Source: Bacillus thermotolerans
GTDB lineage: Bacteria; Bacillota; Bacilli; Bacillales; Domibacillaceae
Assembly (NCBI RefSeq): GCF_000812025.2
Contig: NZ_JWJE02000005.1
Location: 1 to 64,000 of the forward strand
Reading direction: 5' to 3'
DNA: 64,000 nucleotides
The position numbers and the translations under genes are program-made. The notes under the pieces are model-generated. The model did not search any database. It was not told where the DNA came from and saw only the letters and a program-made list of their open reading frames with translations. Positions 18,986 through 27,831 of this stretch are shown in pieces (the first letter of the stretch is position 1; each line of letters begins with the position of its first letter).

Positions 18986-20140
18986 ATGAAACGCTTTGGC
19001 TTACTGCCAAGAATTATTGTTGCTATTATCGCCGGAATTATCGTAGGCACCTTTATGCCTGATTGGTTTATAAAGATTTTCGCCACTTTCAATGGAATAT
19101 TTGGTAACTTCCTTGGTTTTGTTATTCCATTTATCATTATTGGATTTATCGCTCCCGGTATCGCTTCCATCGGCAAGGGTGCGGGCAAGCTGCTTGGCCT
19201 AACTACATTATCCGCATATATTTCAACTATTGCCGCTGGCCTTATCGCTTTCTTCGTTGCTCAGTCGCTGTACCCTTTGATTTTATCAAATCAGGCAGCT
19301 AAAGCTTTCGATGACCCGTCAAGCGCTCTTTTAGCCCCTTTCTTTGAAGTGGAGATGGCGCCTATTATGAGCGTGATGGCTGCTCTCTTATTTGCTTTCA
19401 TACTCGGATTAGGTATGGCCGCTATAAAAGGAAACACTTTGCAATCTGCCATGAATGAATTCCGGGAAATTATCGAAAAGATTATTGAACGCGTGATCAT
19501 TCCATTATTGCCCATTCACATCTTTGGCATCTTTGCCAACATGACACAAGGCGGCCAAGTCAGCGCCATTATGAGTGTATTTGCAAAAGTATTTGTTATG
19601 ATTATTATTCTTCATGTTCTATACTTATGCCTCCAATACTCTACAGCTGGTGTTTTACGCAAACAAAACCCGTTCTTTATGCTAAAAAGCATGCTGCCTG
19701 CTTATTTTACTGCACTTGGCACGCAATCGTCAGCTTCTACGATTCCTGTCACTCTTGAGCGGACGAAGAGCCTTGGAGTAAAGGAGCGAGTAGCTGACTT
19801 TTCCGTCCCGCTCTTGGCAACCGTGCACTTGTCAGGAAGTACTATTACTATTGTCAGCTGTGCAATGGCAGTAATGATGTTACAGGATGCAGCTTATTCA
19901 ATCGGAAGTATGCTTTCTTTCATTTTAATGCTCGGGATCACAATGATCGCCGCGCCCGGTGTTCCAGGTGGAGCAGTCATGGCGGCGCTTGGCCTTCTTG
20001 AAACCATGCTTGGATTTAATTCTACTATGCTTTCACTGATGATTGCCCTCTATCTTGCTCAAGATAGCTTCGGCACTGCATGTAACGTAACCGGTGACGG
20101 TGCGATTACTGCGGTCGTTGATAAATTAAACAAAGAATAA
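18986..20140 (+). CDS. Dicarboxylate/amino acid:cation symporter (DAACS family)
   Basis: The 384-residue membrane protein has about eight to ten hydrophobic segments and the family signatures: a serine-rich TQSSASTIPVTL re-entrant loop and DSFGTACNVTGDGA in the last membrane domain, where substrate and Na+ bind. It probably imports glutamate, aspartate, serine/threonine or C4-dicarboxylates; the exact substrate cannot be read from sequence. AGGAGG precedes the ATG at 18986. It is divergent from ddl and ends in a strong terminator. Confidence 0.88.
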   Translation: MKRFGLLPRIIVAIIAGIIVGTFMPDWFIKIFATFNGIFGNFLGFVIPFIIIGFIAPGIASIGKGAGKLLGLTTLSAYISTIAAGLIAFFVAQSLYPLILSNQAAKAFDDPSSALLAPFFEVEMAPIMSVMAALLFAFILGLGMAAIKGNTLQSAMNEFREIIEKIIERVIIPLLPIHIFGIFANMTQGGQVSAIMSVFAKVFVMIIILHVLYLCLQYSTAGVLRKQNPFFMLKSMLPAYFTALGTQSSASTIPVTLERTKSLGVKERVADFSVPLLATVHLSGSTITIVSCAMAVMMLQDAAYSIGSMLSFILMLGITMIAAPGVPGGAVMAALGLLETMLGFNSTMLSLMIALYLAQDSFGTACNVTGDGAITAVVDKLNKE

Positions 20141-20145
20141 CAGCG

Positions 20146-20190
20146 AAAGTGCCGAACCAACTCCCGGAATTGGTTCGGCACTTTATTTTT
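20146..20190. terminator. Bidirectional terminator between symporter and hypothetical gene
   Basis: AAGTGCCGAACCAA (20147-20160) pairs perfectly with 20170-20183 and is followed by TATTTTTT on the plus strand. It is placed between two convergent genes. Confidence 0.88.
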
Positions 20191-20969
20191 TAATCATTCA
20201 AAAACCGAATACTCCACTCTCTTGCCCTTTTGTCAAATACAAAGTATCCGTCCGGCTCTCTTTGGCGGCAATCCGTATATTCCTCAAACATTTCATCCAT
20301 GTTGATATAATCCCCCACGACCCATACAGGCACTTCCAGCTTGAGGCGGTTGTGCATGGCTTTTGGCAAAGAGACGACCATCCCCTCTTTCATCTTATCT
20401 GCAAAGGAAGAAATCATTTCCTTTGGCACAGGCGGGATGGGATCTCCCTTTTTTAAAGAAAAGATCGATTTTTCCACTTTGAAAAAACCCAGCTTGAACG
20501 AAATCGCATGGCCCAGCATAAAGTAAAAATCAGGCAGATAGCGGTAATATGTCTTATTCATCCATTTATCTGCCTCAGATAAATAAACATACCGGTTATT
20601 TAATTTGCTGTAAAAAGGAAGCTTCAAGTGGTTTTTACAATGTCCCAGATAAAGCAGCTCCGCCACTTCTCTTCCTTCTAATTCATTCAGTCCCTCTATG
20701 TCATCAAAATCAATCCAGCAAAACCCGCTATATTCAGAGATAGGCTCTTTCAAAAGCTGAGGGATCTCTTCGGCTTCTACGTAATTCATTCTTGTGTTCA
20801 TATTAAAATCCGCTTTGTCATATTCATGCTTTAGCAGAAGCAGGTGATTGAGCTCTTTTGAAAGGCTGCGTACAAAGTCATGGAAGTCAATCCCATATGA
20901 TATTGTATACTGATATTTTGTATTTAAATGAATATAAATAATACCTTCGGTGAACCCCTGACTTTTCAA
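20190..20969 (-). CDS. Conserved hypothetical protein, function unknown
   Basis: A 259-residue soluble, aromatic-rich protein with no signal peptide, membrane segment or metal motif that I recognise. Codon use and length look genuine, and it fills the space between two terminators. The start is a TTG at 20969 with only a distant GGGGG, so the N-terminus is uncertain. Many of its residues are acidic or aromatic (ISEYSGFCWIDFDDIEGL), suggesting a compact globular domain. No function is proposed. Confidence 0.65.
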   Translation of the reverse strand: MKSQGFTEGIIYIHLNTKYQYTISYGIDFHDFVRSLSKELNHLLLLKHEYDKADFNMNTRMNYVEAEEIPQLLKEPISEYSGFCWIDFDDIEGLNELEGREVAELLYLGHCKNHLKLPFYSKLNNRYVYLSEADKWMNKTYYRYLPDFYFMLGHAISFKLGFFKVEKSIFSLKKGDPIPPVPKEMISSFADKMKEGMVVSLPKAMHNRLKLEVPVWVVGDYINMDEMFEEYTDCRQREPDGYFVFDKRAREWSIRFLND

Positions 20970-21093
20970 AACAACGACCCCCGGTTTTCCAAAAATGCAA
21001 ACGTCTTACTTATTATATAGTATTTTAGCAGGTGAAAGGAAAAAGGCGTTTCAAAAATACAGAAAACTTATAAGTTCTATATCTTTTTTGCTC

Positions 21094-21123
21094 TTTCACT
21101 TTTGACGACCTTCGTTTTATAAT
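21094..21123 (+). promoter_or_regulatory. Probable mgtE promoter
   Basis: A perfect -10 TATAAT (21118-21123) has a weak -35 TTTCAC 18 bases upstream. The leader to the start is only about 35 bases, so there is no room for the M-box Mg2+ riboswitch that controls mgtE in B. subtilis. Confidence 0.45.
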
Positions 21124-21163
21124 GAGGAATAACTGTCAATGTTCTCAACAAGGAGGGATGCTT

Positions 21164-22522
21164 ATGCTGCAAAATTTAACGGAAGACCAACTTACCCTTC
21201 TTATTATCAAGGCAATGAAAGAAGGCAAGAAACTAGAGCTGCAAAAGCTGCTGGATGATTTACACCCATATGATATGGCGGCTATTTACACAAGCTTGCC
21301 TGAGAAGCAGCAAATACGCTTCCTTCGCCACCTGAGCATCCCGGTTCTTACAGATATGATTCAGGAAATGGAACGGGAAGATCAGCTGAAAGTATTGAAA
21401 AAAGTGGGGAAAGAACGCTCCCGTAAAGTCCTTGATGATATGGATAATGATGACCTTGCTTCATTAGTAGACGACATGTCCCCCGAAAGGATGAAGCAGT
21501 TCCTTGCCGGAATGAAAAAAGAAGAGTCTACCATTATCCAAAGTATGATGTCGTATCCACCAGAAACAGCCGGCCGGATCATGACCAACCGCTTCGTGTG
21601 GATCCGCCATACCTTCACGGTACGCGAAGCAGTTGATAAGTTAAAAACCTTTGCAGAGTTTGCAGAAACGATCAACTATTTATATGTAACGGATGAAGAC
21701 AAAAAGCTGGTCGGCGTTGTTTCTTACCGTGACCTGCTTCTTGCAGATACGGATGACAAGGTGATGGACGTTATGTCCAGCCGTGTCATTTCTGTCCCTG
21801 CCTCTACAGATCAGGAAGAGGTTGCACGGCTTATTGAACGATACGACTTTCTCGCCATTCCTGTCGTTAACGAAGAAGAAGTTCTCGTGGGCATCGTAAC
21901 GTTCGACGATATTATTGATATTGTCATTCAGGAAGCTAATGAAGATATCGAAAAGTTATCAGCCTCCGGTAAAGCAATTGACTTTGACACGAAAGCGTCG
22001 GTCGCTGCTTTCCGCCGCCTTCCATGGCTTGTCCTGCTGCTATTTATCGGTTTGGTCTCAGGAAGCATTATTGCGGGATTTGAAGAGACACTGGCAAAAG
22101 TAGTCGCTCTGACCTTTTTTATGCCCATGATTTCCGGCATGACAGGGAATACAGGCACACAGTCTCTTGCTGTTGTGGTACGTGGACTTGCAACACGTGA
22201 CATCGATACTAAAACAGTCGCACGTCTTGTTTCGCGTGAGTTTGGAGTGGGACTTCTCATCGGCCTTATATGTGCTATCCTGATTTTCCTGATTGCTTTC
22301 TTCTGGCAAGGAAGCGCTACTCTAGGAATTGTCGTCAGCTCCTCTCTCCTTTTAACGCTGATTATTGGTACCTTGGCCGGAACGATCATCCCGCTCATCT
22401 TGTATAAACTGAATATTGATCCAGCTGTTGCTTCAGGGCCATTAATCACTACGATTAACGATATTTTTTCATTACTGATTTATTTCTCCATCGCCTCCTG
22501 GTTCTTAGAGCAGCTTCTCTAG
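21164..22522 (+). CDS. mgtE: MgtE magnesium transporter
   Basis: The 452-residue protein has the MgtE order: N-terminal helical Mg-sensing domain (residues 1-130), two CBS domains (about 135-255) and five C-terminal transmembrane helices with the pore motif MPMISGMTGNTGTQSLAVVVRG. It imports Mg2+ and closes when Mg2+ binds the cytosolic domains. The ATG at 21164 is seven bases after AAGGAGG. It stands beside an Mg2+-exporter-type gene (22870-24246) in the same orientation but has its own terminator. Confidence 0.94.
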   Translation: MLQNLTEDQLTLLIIKAMKEGKKLELQKLLDDLHPYDMAAIYTSLPEKQQIRFLRHLSIPVLTDMIQEMEREDQLKVLKKVGKERSRKVLDDMDNDDLASLVDDMSPERMKQFLAGMKKEESTIIQSMMSYPPETAGRIMTNRFVWIRHTFTVREAVDKLKTFAEFAETINYLYVTDEDKKLVGVVSYRDLLLADTDDKVMDVMSSRVISVPASTDQEEVARLIERYDFLAIPVVNEEEVLVGIVTFDDIIDIVIQEANEDIEKLSASGKAIDFDTKASVAAFRRLPWLVLLLFIGLVSGSIIAGFEETLAKVVALTFFMPMISGMTGNTGTQSLAVVVRGLATRDIDTKTVARLVSREFGVGLLIGLICAILIFLIAFFWQGSATLGIVVSSSLLLTLIIGTLAGTIIPLILYKLNIDPAVASGPLITTINDIFSLLIYFSIASWFLEQLL

Positions 22523-22542
22523 ATTCTGCAGCCTGTCCAAGT

Positions 22543-22587
22543 GGTTCCTTTTCCCTAAATTTGTCCAGAGAAAAGGAACCATTTTTA
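22543..22587 (+). terminator. mgtE terminator
   Basis: GGTTCCTTTTC (22543-22553) pairs with GAAAAGGAACC (22570-22580), followed by ATTTTTAT. Confidence 0.88.
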
Positions 22588-22642
22588 TATAGTCTCGATG
22601 TCATACTATGCATTCAAATACATATATATTACCATCTGTCAT

Positions 22643-22671
22643 TTGACTGAATAATCAGTATTTATTATACT
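22643..22671 (+). promoter_or_regulatory. Sigma-A promoter of the MpfA-like gene
   Basis: TTGACT (-35) and TATACT (-10) are separated by exactly 17 bases. Transcription would start near 22678, leaving about 190 bases of untranslated leader. Confidence 0.8.
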
Positions 22672-22677
22672 GGTTAT

Positions 22678-22869
22678 AAGATTCCTGGACGTTAAGGGGT
22701 GATTCGATGGGACATTGACTGTTCAACATCTATTCTCTCGCAAGTATGCTTTCCTAAAAAGACACCTTACCGACGTATGCAAGCAAACCGTCGACTGTCG
22801 TGATTAGGTACAGCTCATTTAACAGGAGGTGACTCCTTGTCCGTTGCTCTAACGGATTGAGGGATTTAC
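22678..22869 (+). promoter_or_regulatory. Long structured leader of the MpfA-like gene with in-frame short ORF
   Basis: The leader contains several potential hairpins, notably AGGAG-GTGA-CTCCT (22824-22837, a GNRA-type tetraloop that hides a perfect Shine-Dalgarno) and TCCGTT-GCTCT-AACGGA (22840-22856). A seven-codon ORF, TTG at 22837 to TGA at 22860, encodes MSVALTD behind AGGAGGTGA and is in the same frame as the main gene. I do not recognise a known riboswitch consensus (M-box and Mn-sensing yybP motifs are absent). Confidence 0.5.
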
Positions 22870-24246
22870 TTGGACATATTGAATTTAGTGCTCATCGTCA
22901 TCCTTATTGCTATGACCGCTTTCTTCGTGGTTTCAGAATTTTCTATTGTAAAAGTACGCAGTTCCCGAATTTACCAGCTAGACGAGGAAGGACATCCAAA
23001 AGCTCGATCTGCCAGACTTGTGCTCTCTAATCTTGATGGCTATCTATCAGCTTGCCAGCTTGGAATTACAATGACGGCCTTAGCACTCGGATGGATTGGC
23101 GAACCTGCTGTAGCGGTGTTGCTAAAGCCTTTGATGCAGGCATTAGCTGTTCCTGCTTCTTTGTCTCACGTCATTGCTGTCGGAGCTGCTTTTTTTATCA
23201 TTACCTTTCTTCATGTCGTTCTTGGCGAGCTGGCTCCGAAGACATTGGCTATTCAAAAGGCAGAATCCATTACACTTGCTTGTGCTAGGCCGCTAACTGT
23301 TTTCTATAAAGTCATGTATCCGTTTATTTGGACGCTTAACGGTGCTGCCCGCTTTATTACAAGCTTATTCGGGATCCCGCCTGCTGCTAAGCATGAAGCT
23401 GCCCATACAGAAGAGGAGCTGCGCCTGATCTTGTCGGAAAGCTTAAAGTCTGGTGAGATTAATCCGTCCGAATTTAAGTATGTGAATAACATCTTCAAAT
23501 TAGATGAGCGTGTCGCTAAAGAAATTATGGTACCGCGTACAGAGATAGTGACTCTATCAAAGGAGATAACCGTACAAGAACTCGTCGGGATAGTCAAAGA
23601 GCAAGGGTTCACCCGCTATCCTGTGATTGATGGAGATAAAGACCATGTTATTGGTATTGTTAACTTTAAAGAAGTCTTAACTGATTACATTAAAAAGAAA
23701 GAGAATACACAGCTGTCTATTCAACCGTATATTCGTCCGGCTATCCATGTGATTGACTCGGTTCCGCTCCACGAGCTTCTGCTTAAGCTCCAGAAAGAAC
23801 GCAGCCCAATGGCCGTTTTGATGGATGAATACGGCGGAACATCAGGTCTTTTAACCATTGAAGACATTATCGAGGAGATCGTCGGAGATATTCAGGATGA
23901 ATTCGATACAGATGAAACACCACTTATTGAGAAAATTACAGAGGGGCATTACATTATCGACGGCAAAGTGCTAGTCGACGAAGTAAACTCGCTTCTTCAG
24001 TTAGATTTGGAGGACGAAGATATCGATACGATCGGCGGCTGGATCTTAACCCATAATTTCGAAGCGATCCAGGGAGACACAATTATTCACGGCGGATATA
24101 TCTTTACAATAAAAGAAATGGAAGACCACCAAATTAAATCGGTAGACATACAGATAAAACGCCCAGTGACCTTGCACACTTCGCTTCTTCCTGACAAGCA
24201 GCCGGCCTTGCCTTTCTCTGAATCAAAAGCAATGTTTGAACAGTAA
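22870..24246 (+). CDS. mpfA: CNNM/CorC-family Mg2+ exporter (MpfA/YhdP-like)
   Basis: The 458-residue protein has the CNNM membrane domain (four helices, residues 1-190, with ACQLGITMTALALGW and LHVVLGELAPKTLAIQKAE), paired CBS domains (about 210-340, with VPRTEIVTL and LMDEYGGTSGLLTIEDIIEEIVGDI) and a C-terminal CorC/HlyC domain. B. subtilis MpfA exports Mg2+. The start is a TTG at 22870 with GAGGG upstream; the N-terminus MDILNLVLIVILIAMTAFF matches the family. An in-frame TGA lies four codons before it, so no longer form exists. Confidence 0.88.
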   Translation: MDILNLVLIVILIAMTAFFVVSEFSIVKVRSSRIYQLDEEGHPKARSARLVLSNLDGYLSACQLGITMTALALGWIGEPAVAVLLKPLMQALAVPASLSHVIAVGAAFFIITFLHVVLGELAPKTLAIQKAESITLACARPLTVFYKVMYPFIWTLNGAARFITSLFGIPPAAKHEAAHTEEELRLILSESLKSGEINPSEFKYVNNIFKLDERVAKEIMVPRTEIVTLSKEITVQELVGIVKEQGFTRYPVIDGDKDHVIGIVNFKEVLTDYIKKKENTQLSIQPYIRPAIHVIDSVPLHELLLKLQKERSPMAVLMDEYGGTSGLLTIEDIIEEIVGDIQDEFDTDETPLIEKITEGHYIIDGKVLVDEVNSLLQLDLEDEDIDTIGGWILTHNFEAIQGDTIIHGGYIFTIKEMEDHQIKSVDIQIKRPVTLHTSLLPDKQPALPFSESKAMFEQ

Positions 24247-24247
24247 T

Positions 24248-24284
24248 AAAAAAGGGGATGACAAAAAAGTCATCCCTTTTTTTA
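24248..24284 (+). terminator. Terminator after the MpfA-like gene
   Basis: AAAAAGGGGATGAC pairs with GTCATCCCTTTTTTT around an A6 loop; one unpaired G in the stem. Confidence 0.88.
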
Positions 24285-24345
24285 TCAGCTTCTTATCGAA
24301 AGGAGCCGAAAAATAAACAAGTAACCTTTATAGTGGAGGAATGCT

Positions 24346-25059
24346 ATGCTCATAGCTCTTATAGCTTTAGCAATGATCTTTATTTATACCGTTGGGGCTA
24401 CTGCATTCATTCGTTTAACAGGCATAGGCATTTACAAACGAGGGGGTACAGAAAACAAGATTGCCCTAACATTTGATGATGGCCCAGACCCTTTCTATAC
24501 TCCCCTCTTGTTAGAACTGCTGGAGCGTCATCGAGTAAAAGCAACCTTTTTTGTTGTAGGCACCAAAGCACGGGCTCATCCTGCTATCATTCAGGACATA
24601 CATAAACGTGGTCACGTGATTGGCATTCATAACGATCAGCATATATCCAATTGGCTGTTACCTCCCCTGCTGTTTAAAAAACAACTAAGAAAAGCTCAAG
24701 CAGCCATACTTGAAATAACTGGAGTGGCACCCTTATATTACAGGCCGCCATGGGGGCATTTTAACTTATTTACACTTATAGCTTCTAGACCACTGCATAT
24801 AATTATGTGGACGGCTATTCCCGGTGACTGGAAAGAAGATGTCGATCCTTCTAGGCTCGCCCATTTATTAAAACAGGCAAGGTCAAAAGGCGCGGTCATT
24901 ACCTTGCACGACAGCGGCACTACATTTGGTGCTGATAAACACGCACCCAAAAATACCTTGCAAGCATTAGAGTTATTTTTATCGGATAAATCCTCAAGTA
25001 ACTATAGCTTTGTAACTGTTCATGACCTTTTCAGTGAAGCAATCCGAAGCGGGGAATGA
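24346..25059 (+). CDS. Membrane-anchored polysaccharide deacetylase (NodB domain)
   Basis: The 237-residue product starts with a hydrophobic helix (residues 1-25) that should anchor it outside the membrane. All NodB motifs are present: TFDDGPDP (catalytic and metal Asp), HNDQH (metal histidines, H-x3-H), RPPWG, W in TAIPGDW and LHDSG. It should remove N-acetyl groups from a surface or lipid-linked glycan. It overlaps functionally with the two genes downstream: the DedA start lies 1 base beyond its stop and a glycosyltransferase follows, forming a three-gene envelope operon. GTGGAGG precedes the ATG. Confidence 0.88.
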   Translation: MLIALIALAMIFIYTVGATAFIRLTGIGIYKRGGTENKIALTFDDGPDPFYTPLLLELLERHRVKATFFVVGTKARAHPAIIQDIHKRGHVIGIHNDQHISNWLLPPLLFKKQLRKAQAAILEITGVAPLYYRPPWGHFNLFTLIASRPLHIIMWTAIPGDWKEDVDPSRLAHLLKQARSKGAVITLHDSGTTFGADKHAPKNTLQALELFLSDKSSSNYSFVTVHDLFSEAIRSGE

Positions 25060-25060
25060 T

Positions 25061-25657
25061 ATGGAATCCCAAATTATTTATTACTTTCATCAATATGGAT
25101 ACATTATCCTATTTGTTATTGGTTTTTTCGGTATCGTGGGCATACCTGTCCCGGAAGAGAGCTTTTTTGTTTACATCGGCATATTAGCCAAAAATGATAA
25201 GTTATCCTTCTCTCTAGCCTGGCTCTGCCTTTCCACCGGCGCCTTTGCCGGTATGCTGACAAGTTATCTGCTGGGACGTAAAATAGGCAAGCCACTTCTA
25301 GAGCGCTATGGAAGGTATTTAGGTATGAGCAAAGAACGGTGGCGGAAGTTCATTCTGCATTGGGATATGAAAAAATCTCTATTTGTCGGTTTTTTTATAC
25401 CTGGCATCCGGCAATTCAACCCCTATTTTGCAGGCATGTCACGGTTAATTCTAATTTTGTTTGTTCTCTTATCTGCCGCAGGCTCTCTTTCATGGACGTT
25501 CACCTATATGATAATCGGTTATATCATTAGTACCTATATAAAGATTGACCCTGAGTACCTAGCAGCAGTTGGCATGATCCTATTTATCCTCTTTGTTATT
25601 CAATTGATTTATAAGTGGAAAAAATCCAAAAAACCTTTATCTCGCCAACAAAGCTAA
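25061..25657 (+). CDS. DedA-family membrane protein
   Basis: The 198-residue protein shows the DedA/SNARE-associated (VTT) pattern with GIPVPEES, a GRKIGKPLLERYGRYLG segment, FFIPGIRQFNPYFAGMSR and four to five hydrophobic spans. DedA proteins scramble or flip membrane phospholipids and polyprenyl phosphates. It starts one base after the deacetylase stop and is 14 bases before the glycosyltransferase, so it probably moves the lipid substrate or product of these enzymes across the membrane. The ribosome site GGGGAA is modest. Confidence 0.85.
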   Translation: MESQIIYYFHQYGYIILFVIGFFGIVGIPVPEESFFVYIGILAKNDKLSFSLAWLCLSTGAFAGMLTSYLLGRKIGKPLLERYGRYLGMSKERWRKFILHWDMKKSLFVGFFIPGIRQFNPYFAGMSRLILILFVLLSAAGSLSWTFTYMIIGYIISTYIKIDPEYLAAVGMILFILFVIQLIYKWKKSKKPLSRQQS

Positions 25658-25671
25658 AGGAGGTGTAGCCT

Positions 25672-26835
25672 GTGAAAATTTTATTGCTGCCATTCTTTCG
25701 TATGCCTTCAGGGCATCATAAAGCAGCTGAAGCAATTATAAGCCACCTATCAGAGCTTGAAGAAGACATAGACATAAAAACAGTAGATATATTAAGTTAT
25801 TTTCACAGTGGCATCGAGAGAGTTTTATCGAACACCTACTTAAAGTGGATAAGTACCCGGCCTGCTTCTTATAGTAAGTTTTATCATTCATTTATGTACG
25901 CCGCTGATCAATTACCGAATCGAAAAATTCAGATTTCTGCTTGCTTTTGGGACAAATACATGGAGTGGCGGATGGCAAAGGTATTAGAGGAAGAAGCACC
26001 TGATCTCATTATTTGCACACATTGCTACCCATCCAAATTACTGAATCGTCTAAAAAAGCAAAGGAAGGGCTATCCACCTGTTATCAATGTCTACACAGAC
26101 TTTTTCATTAATGATATTTGGGGCAAAACACATATCGATTTCCACTTTGTTCCCCATAAAGAGGCCAAAGAACAATTGATGCAACACTATGCCTTAAAAG
26201 AGGAACAAGTTTTTATTACAGGTATACCAATCCACCCAGCCTTTCACAAGGCGGCTGATAGCCATCAAAAAAATTGTGTGTTAGTAGCCGGTGGCAATAA
26301 TGGGCTCGGCCAGCTGCATACATTTATAAAACAACTGTCCAGTGAACAGTTAAATTATACTTACAAAATTCTTTGCGGCAATAATAAGAAGCTGTTTCAT
26401 TGGGTTACTTCTCTCCAGCATGAAAAAATAATAGCCGTTCCTTACACTGGTTCTCGTGAACAAATGAACAGCTATTACGAAGAAGCATCTGCTATTGTAA
26501 CAAAACCTGGAGGCATCACAATCACGGAAGTTCTGGAAAAGTCCTTGCCTGTCTTTATTTTTGATGCACTGCCCGGCCAAGAAGAAATCAATATGAGTTA
26601 CTTGCAAAAGCAGCGCTTGATATATCAAATGGACACAGGTCAGGCCATCGAACAGCAAATCACCCAGGTGATTGATAATGAAGAAATTTTGACGTCGTGG
26701 CAGCAAAGGCTCTCCCGTTACCAGTCGGAAAAAGAGAAAGATATCAAAACAAGTTTAATCACCATACTGAAGGAAAACCAAAATCTATATATATCTTCAT
26801 TGAAAAAATCAGCCTTTCCTTCTTATCTCGGCTGA
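25672..26835 (+). CDS. MGDG-synthase-like glycosyltransferase (GT28, UgtP-related)
   Basis: The 387-residue GT-B enzyme has the monogalactosyldiacylglycerol-synthase N-domain (LPFFRMPSGHHKAAEAI, then DILSYFHSGIE) and the C-domain donor site (VTKPGGITITEVLEKSLPVFI). It is expected to add a sugar from a UDP-sugar to a membrane lipid on the cytoplasmic face. GTG start behind AAAGGAGGTG. Its partner genes suggest that the glycan is afterwards flipped and deacetylated. B. subtilis UgtP is larger in function but similar in fold; this is a paralogue-type enzyme, acceptor unknown. Confidence 0.82.
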   Translation: MKILLLPFFRMPSGHHKAAEAIISHLSELEEDIDIKTVDILSYFHSGIERVLSNTYLKWISTRPASYSKFYHSFMYAADQLPNRKIQISACFWDKYMEWRMAKVLEEEAPDLIICTHCYPSKLLNRLKKQRKGYPPVINVYTDFFINDIWGKTHIDFHFVPHKEAKEQLMQHYALKEEQVFITGIPIHPAFHKAADSHQKNCVLVAGGNNGLGQLHTFIKQLSSEQLNYTYKILCGNNKKLFHWVTSLQHEKIIAVPYTGSREQMNSYYEEASAIVTKPGGITITEVLEKSLPVFIFDALPGQEEINMSYLQKQRLIYQMDTGQAIEQQITQVIDNEEILTSWQQRLSRYQSEKEKDIKTSLITILKENQNLYISSLKKSAFPSYLG

Positions 26836-26845
26836 TTTTTTCAAT
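26799..26845 (+). terminator. Terminator overlapping the glycosyltransferase stop codon
   Basis: A perfect 16-bp stem ATTGAAAAAATCAGCC (26799-26814) pairs with 26830-26845 and contains the stop TGA. The T-run is inside the 3' arm. Confidence 0.8.
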
Positions 26846-27011
26846 TTCCCCTTACATATTCCTGACTCATGATATAATCTATATGGTTTACTTCTATTTT
26901 TTATATCAAGCAATTAAACAAGGAACTCTTTTTTACATATCTTCGCAACAGACAGCTCCCTAAAGGTCTTGTCTATTAAATAACAATGATGAACTAAAGA
27001 GAGGCGATGAA

Positions 27012-27632
27012 ATGCAGCAGTGGATCGAATCCATTATTGAACAGTTTGGTTATTTTGGTATATTTTTTCTCATCTTTCTAGAAAACGTATTTCCCCCCAT
27101 TCCATCCGAGGTCATTTTAACACTTAGCGGGTTTTTAACGACGAAAACTGAGTTAACCAGCGTGGGCGTAGTCATAGCCTCTACGTTGGGCTCCGTTGCT
27201 GGAGCCTTGCTTCTGTATGGCATAGGGCTTCTACTTGATGTGGAGCGGCTTGAAAAGATCATAGGGCGATATGGCAAGTGGCTGCGGCTCACGATTGATG
27301 ATGTGCACAAGGCAGACGCCTGGTTTGATCGACATGGGCACTGGACGGTACTTTTTTGCCGCTTAATCCCCTTGATTCGCAGTTTAATTTCCCTCCCTGC
27401 GGGCATGTCCAATATGAAACTGGTTTCTTTTGTCCTGTTTACGACACTTGGAACACTTGTCTGGAATACAGCGCTGGTTTCTGTAGGATCGGCAGTCGGA
27501 GAGAATTGGGAGCAAATCCTCGTGTACATGTCTTATTATTCTAATATTGTTTATGCCTTAATTGTCATCGGAGCAGCGCTTGCTGTTTGGTGGTATATCC
27601 GGCTTCGCAGAAAGCGTACAACAAGACGATAA
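27012..27632 (+). CDS. uptA: DedA-family undecaprenyl-phosphate translocase-like protein (UptA/YngC-like)
   Basis: A 206-residue DedA protein with NVFPPIPSEVILTLSGFL, WFDRHGHWTVLFCRLIPLIRSLISLPAGMSNM and a basic C-terminus. The FPPIPSE and RLIPLIRS motifs match B. subtilis YngC (UptA), which recycles C55-phosphate, more closely than the other DedA gene at 25061 does. It is preceded by an extended -10 element (TGATATAAT near 26873) and by AGAGAGGCG as ribosome site. Single-gene transcript. Confidence 0.75.
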   Translation: MQQWIESIIEQFGYFGIFFLIFLENVFPPIPSEVILTLSGFLTTKTELTSVGVVIASTLGSVAGALLLYGIGLLLDVERLEKIIGRYGKWLRLTIDDVHKADAWFDRHGHWTVLFCRLIPLIRSLISLPAGMSNMKLVSFVLFTTLGTLVWNTALVSVGSAVGENWEQILVYMSYYSNIVYALIVIGAALAVWWYIRLRRKRTTRR

Positions 27633-27713
27633 TCACTCTTTTTCTCTGTAAACATACGATGATAACGAAAATAGCTTCTATGTAACGGGCAGCTGAAATG
27701 GTTTTTAGACAGC

Positions 27714-27754
27714 CTAAAAAGCCGATTTTTCTTCCTCGGGAGAACGATCGGCTT
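27714..27754 (-). terminator. Terminator for small minus-strand ORF
   Basis: AAGCCGAT (27719-27726) pairs with ATCGGCTT (27747-27754), followed by TTTTTAGG on the minus strand. It lies 78 bases past the stop of the 47-codon ORF at 27832-27975. Confidence 0.65.
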
Positions 27755-27831
27755 CTGTCTTTAAAAGATGGGCTGCGGACAGGTGATGATTTTCTTCGCA
27801 GTTATGTATAAACGTTGCAGACTTTATTTTG

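Noticed and set aside
20970-21163. M-box Mg2+ riboswitch before mgtE
   Set aside because: The conserved M-box segments are absent, and the likely promoter leaves a leader of only about 35 bases.
22037-22449. Minus-strand ORF opposite mgtE
   Set aside because: Shadow frame of the conserved MgtE pore region with no ribosome site.
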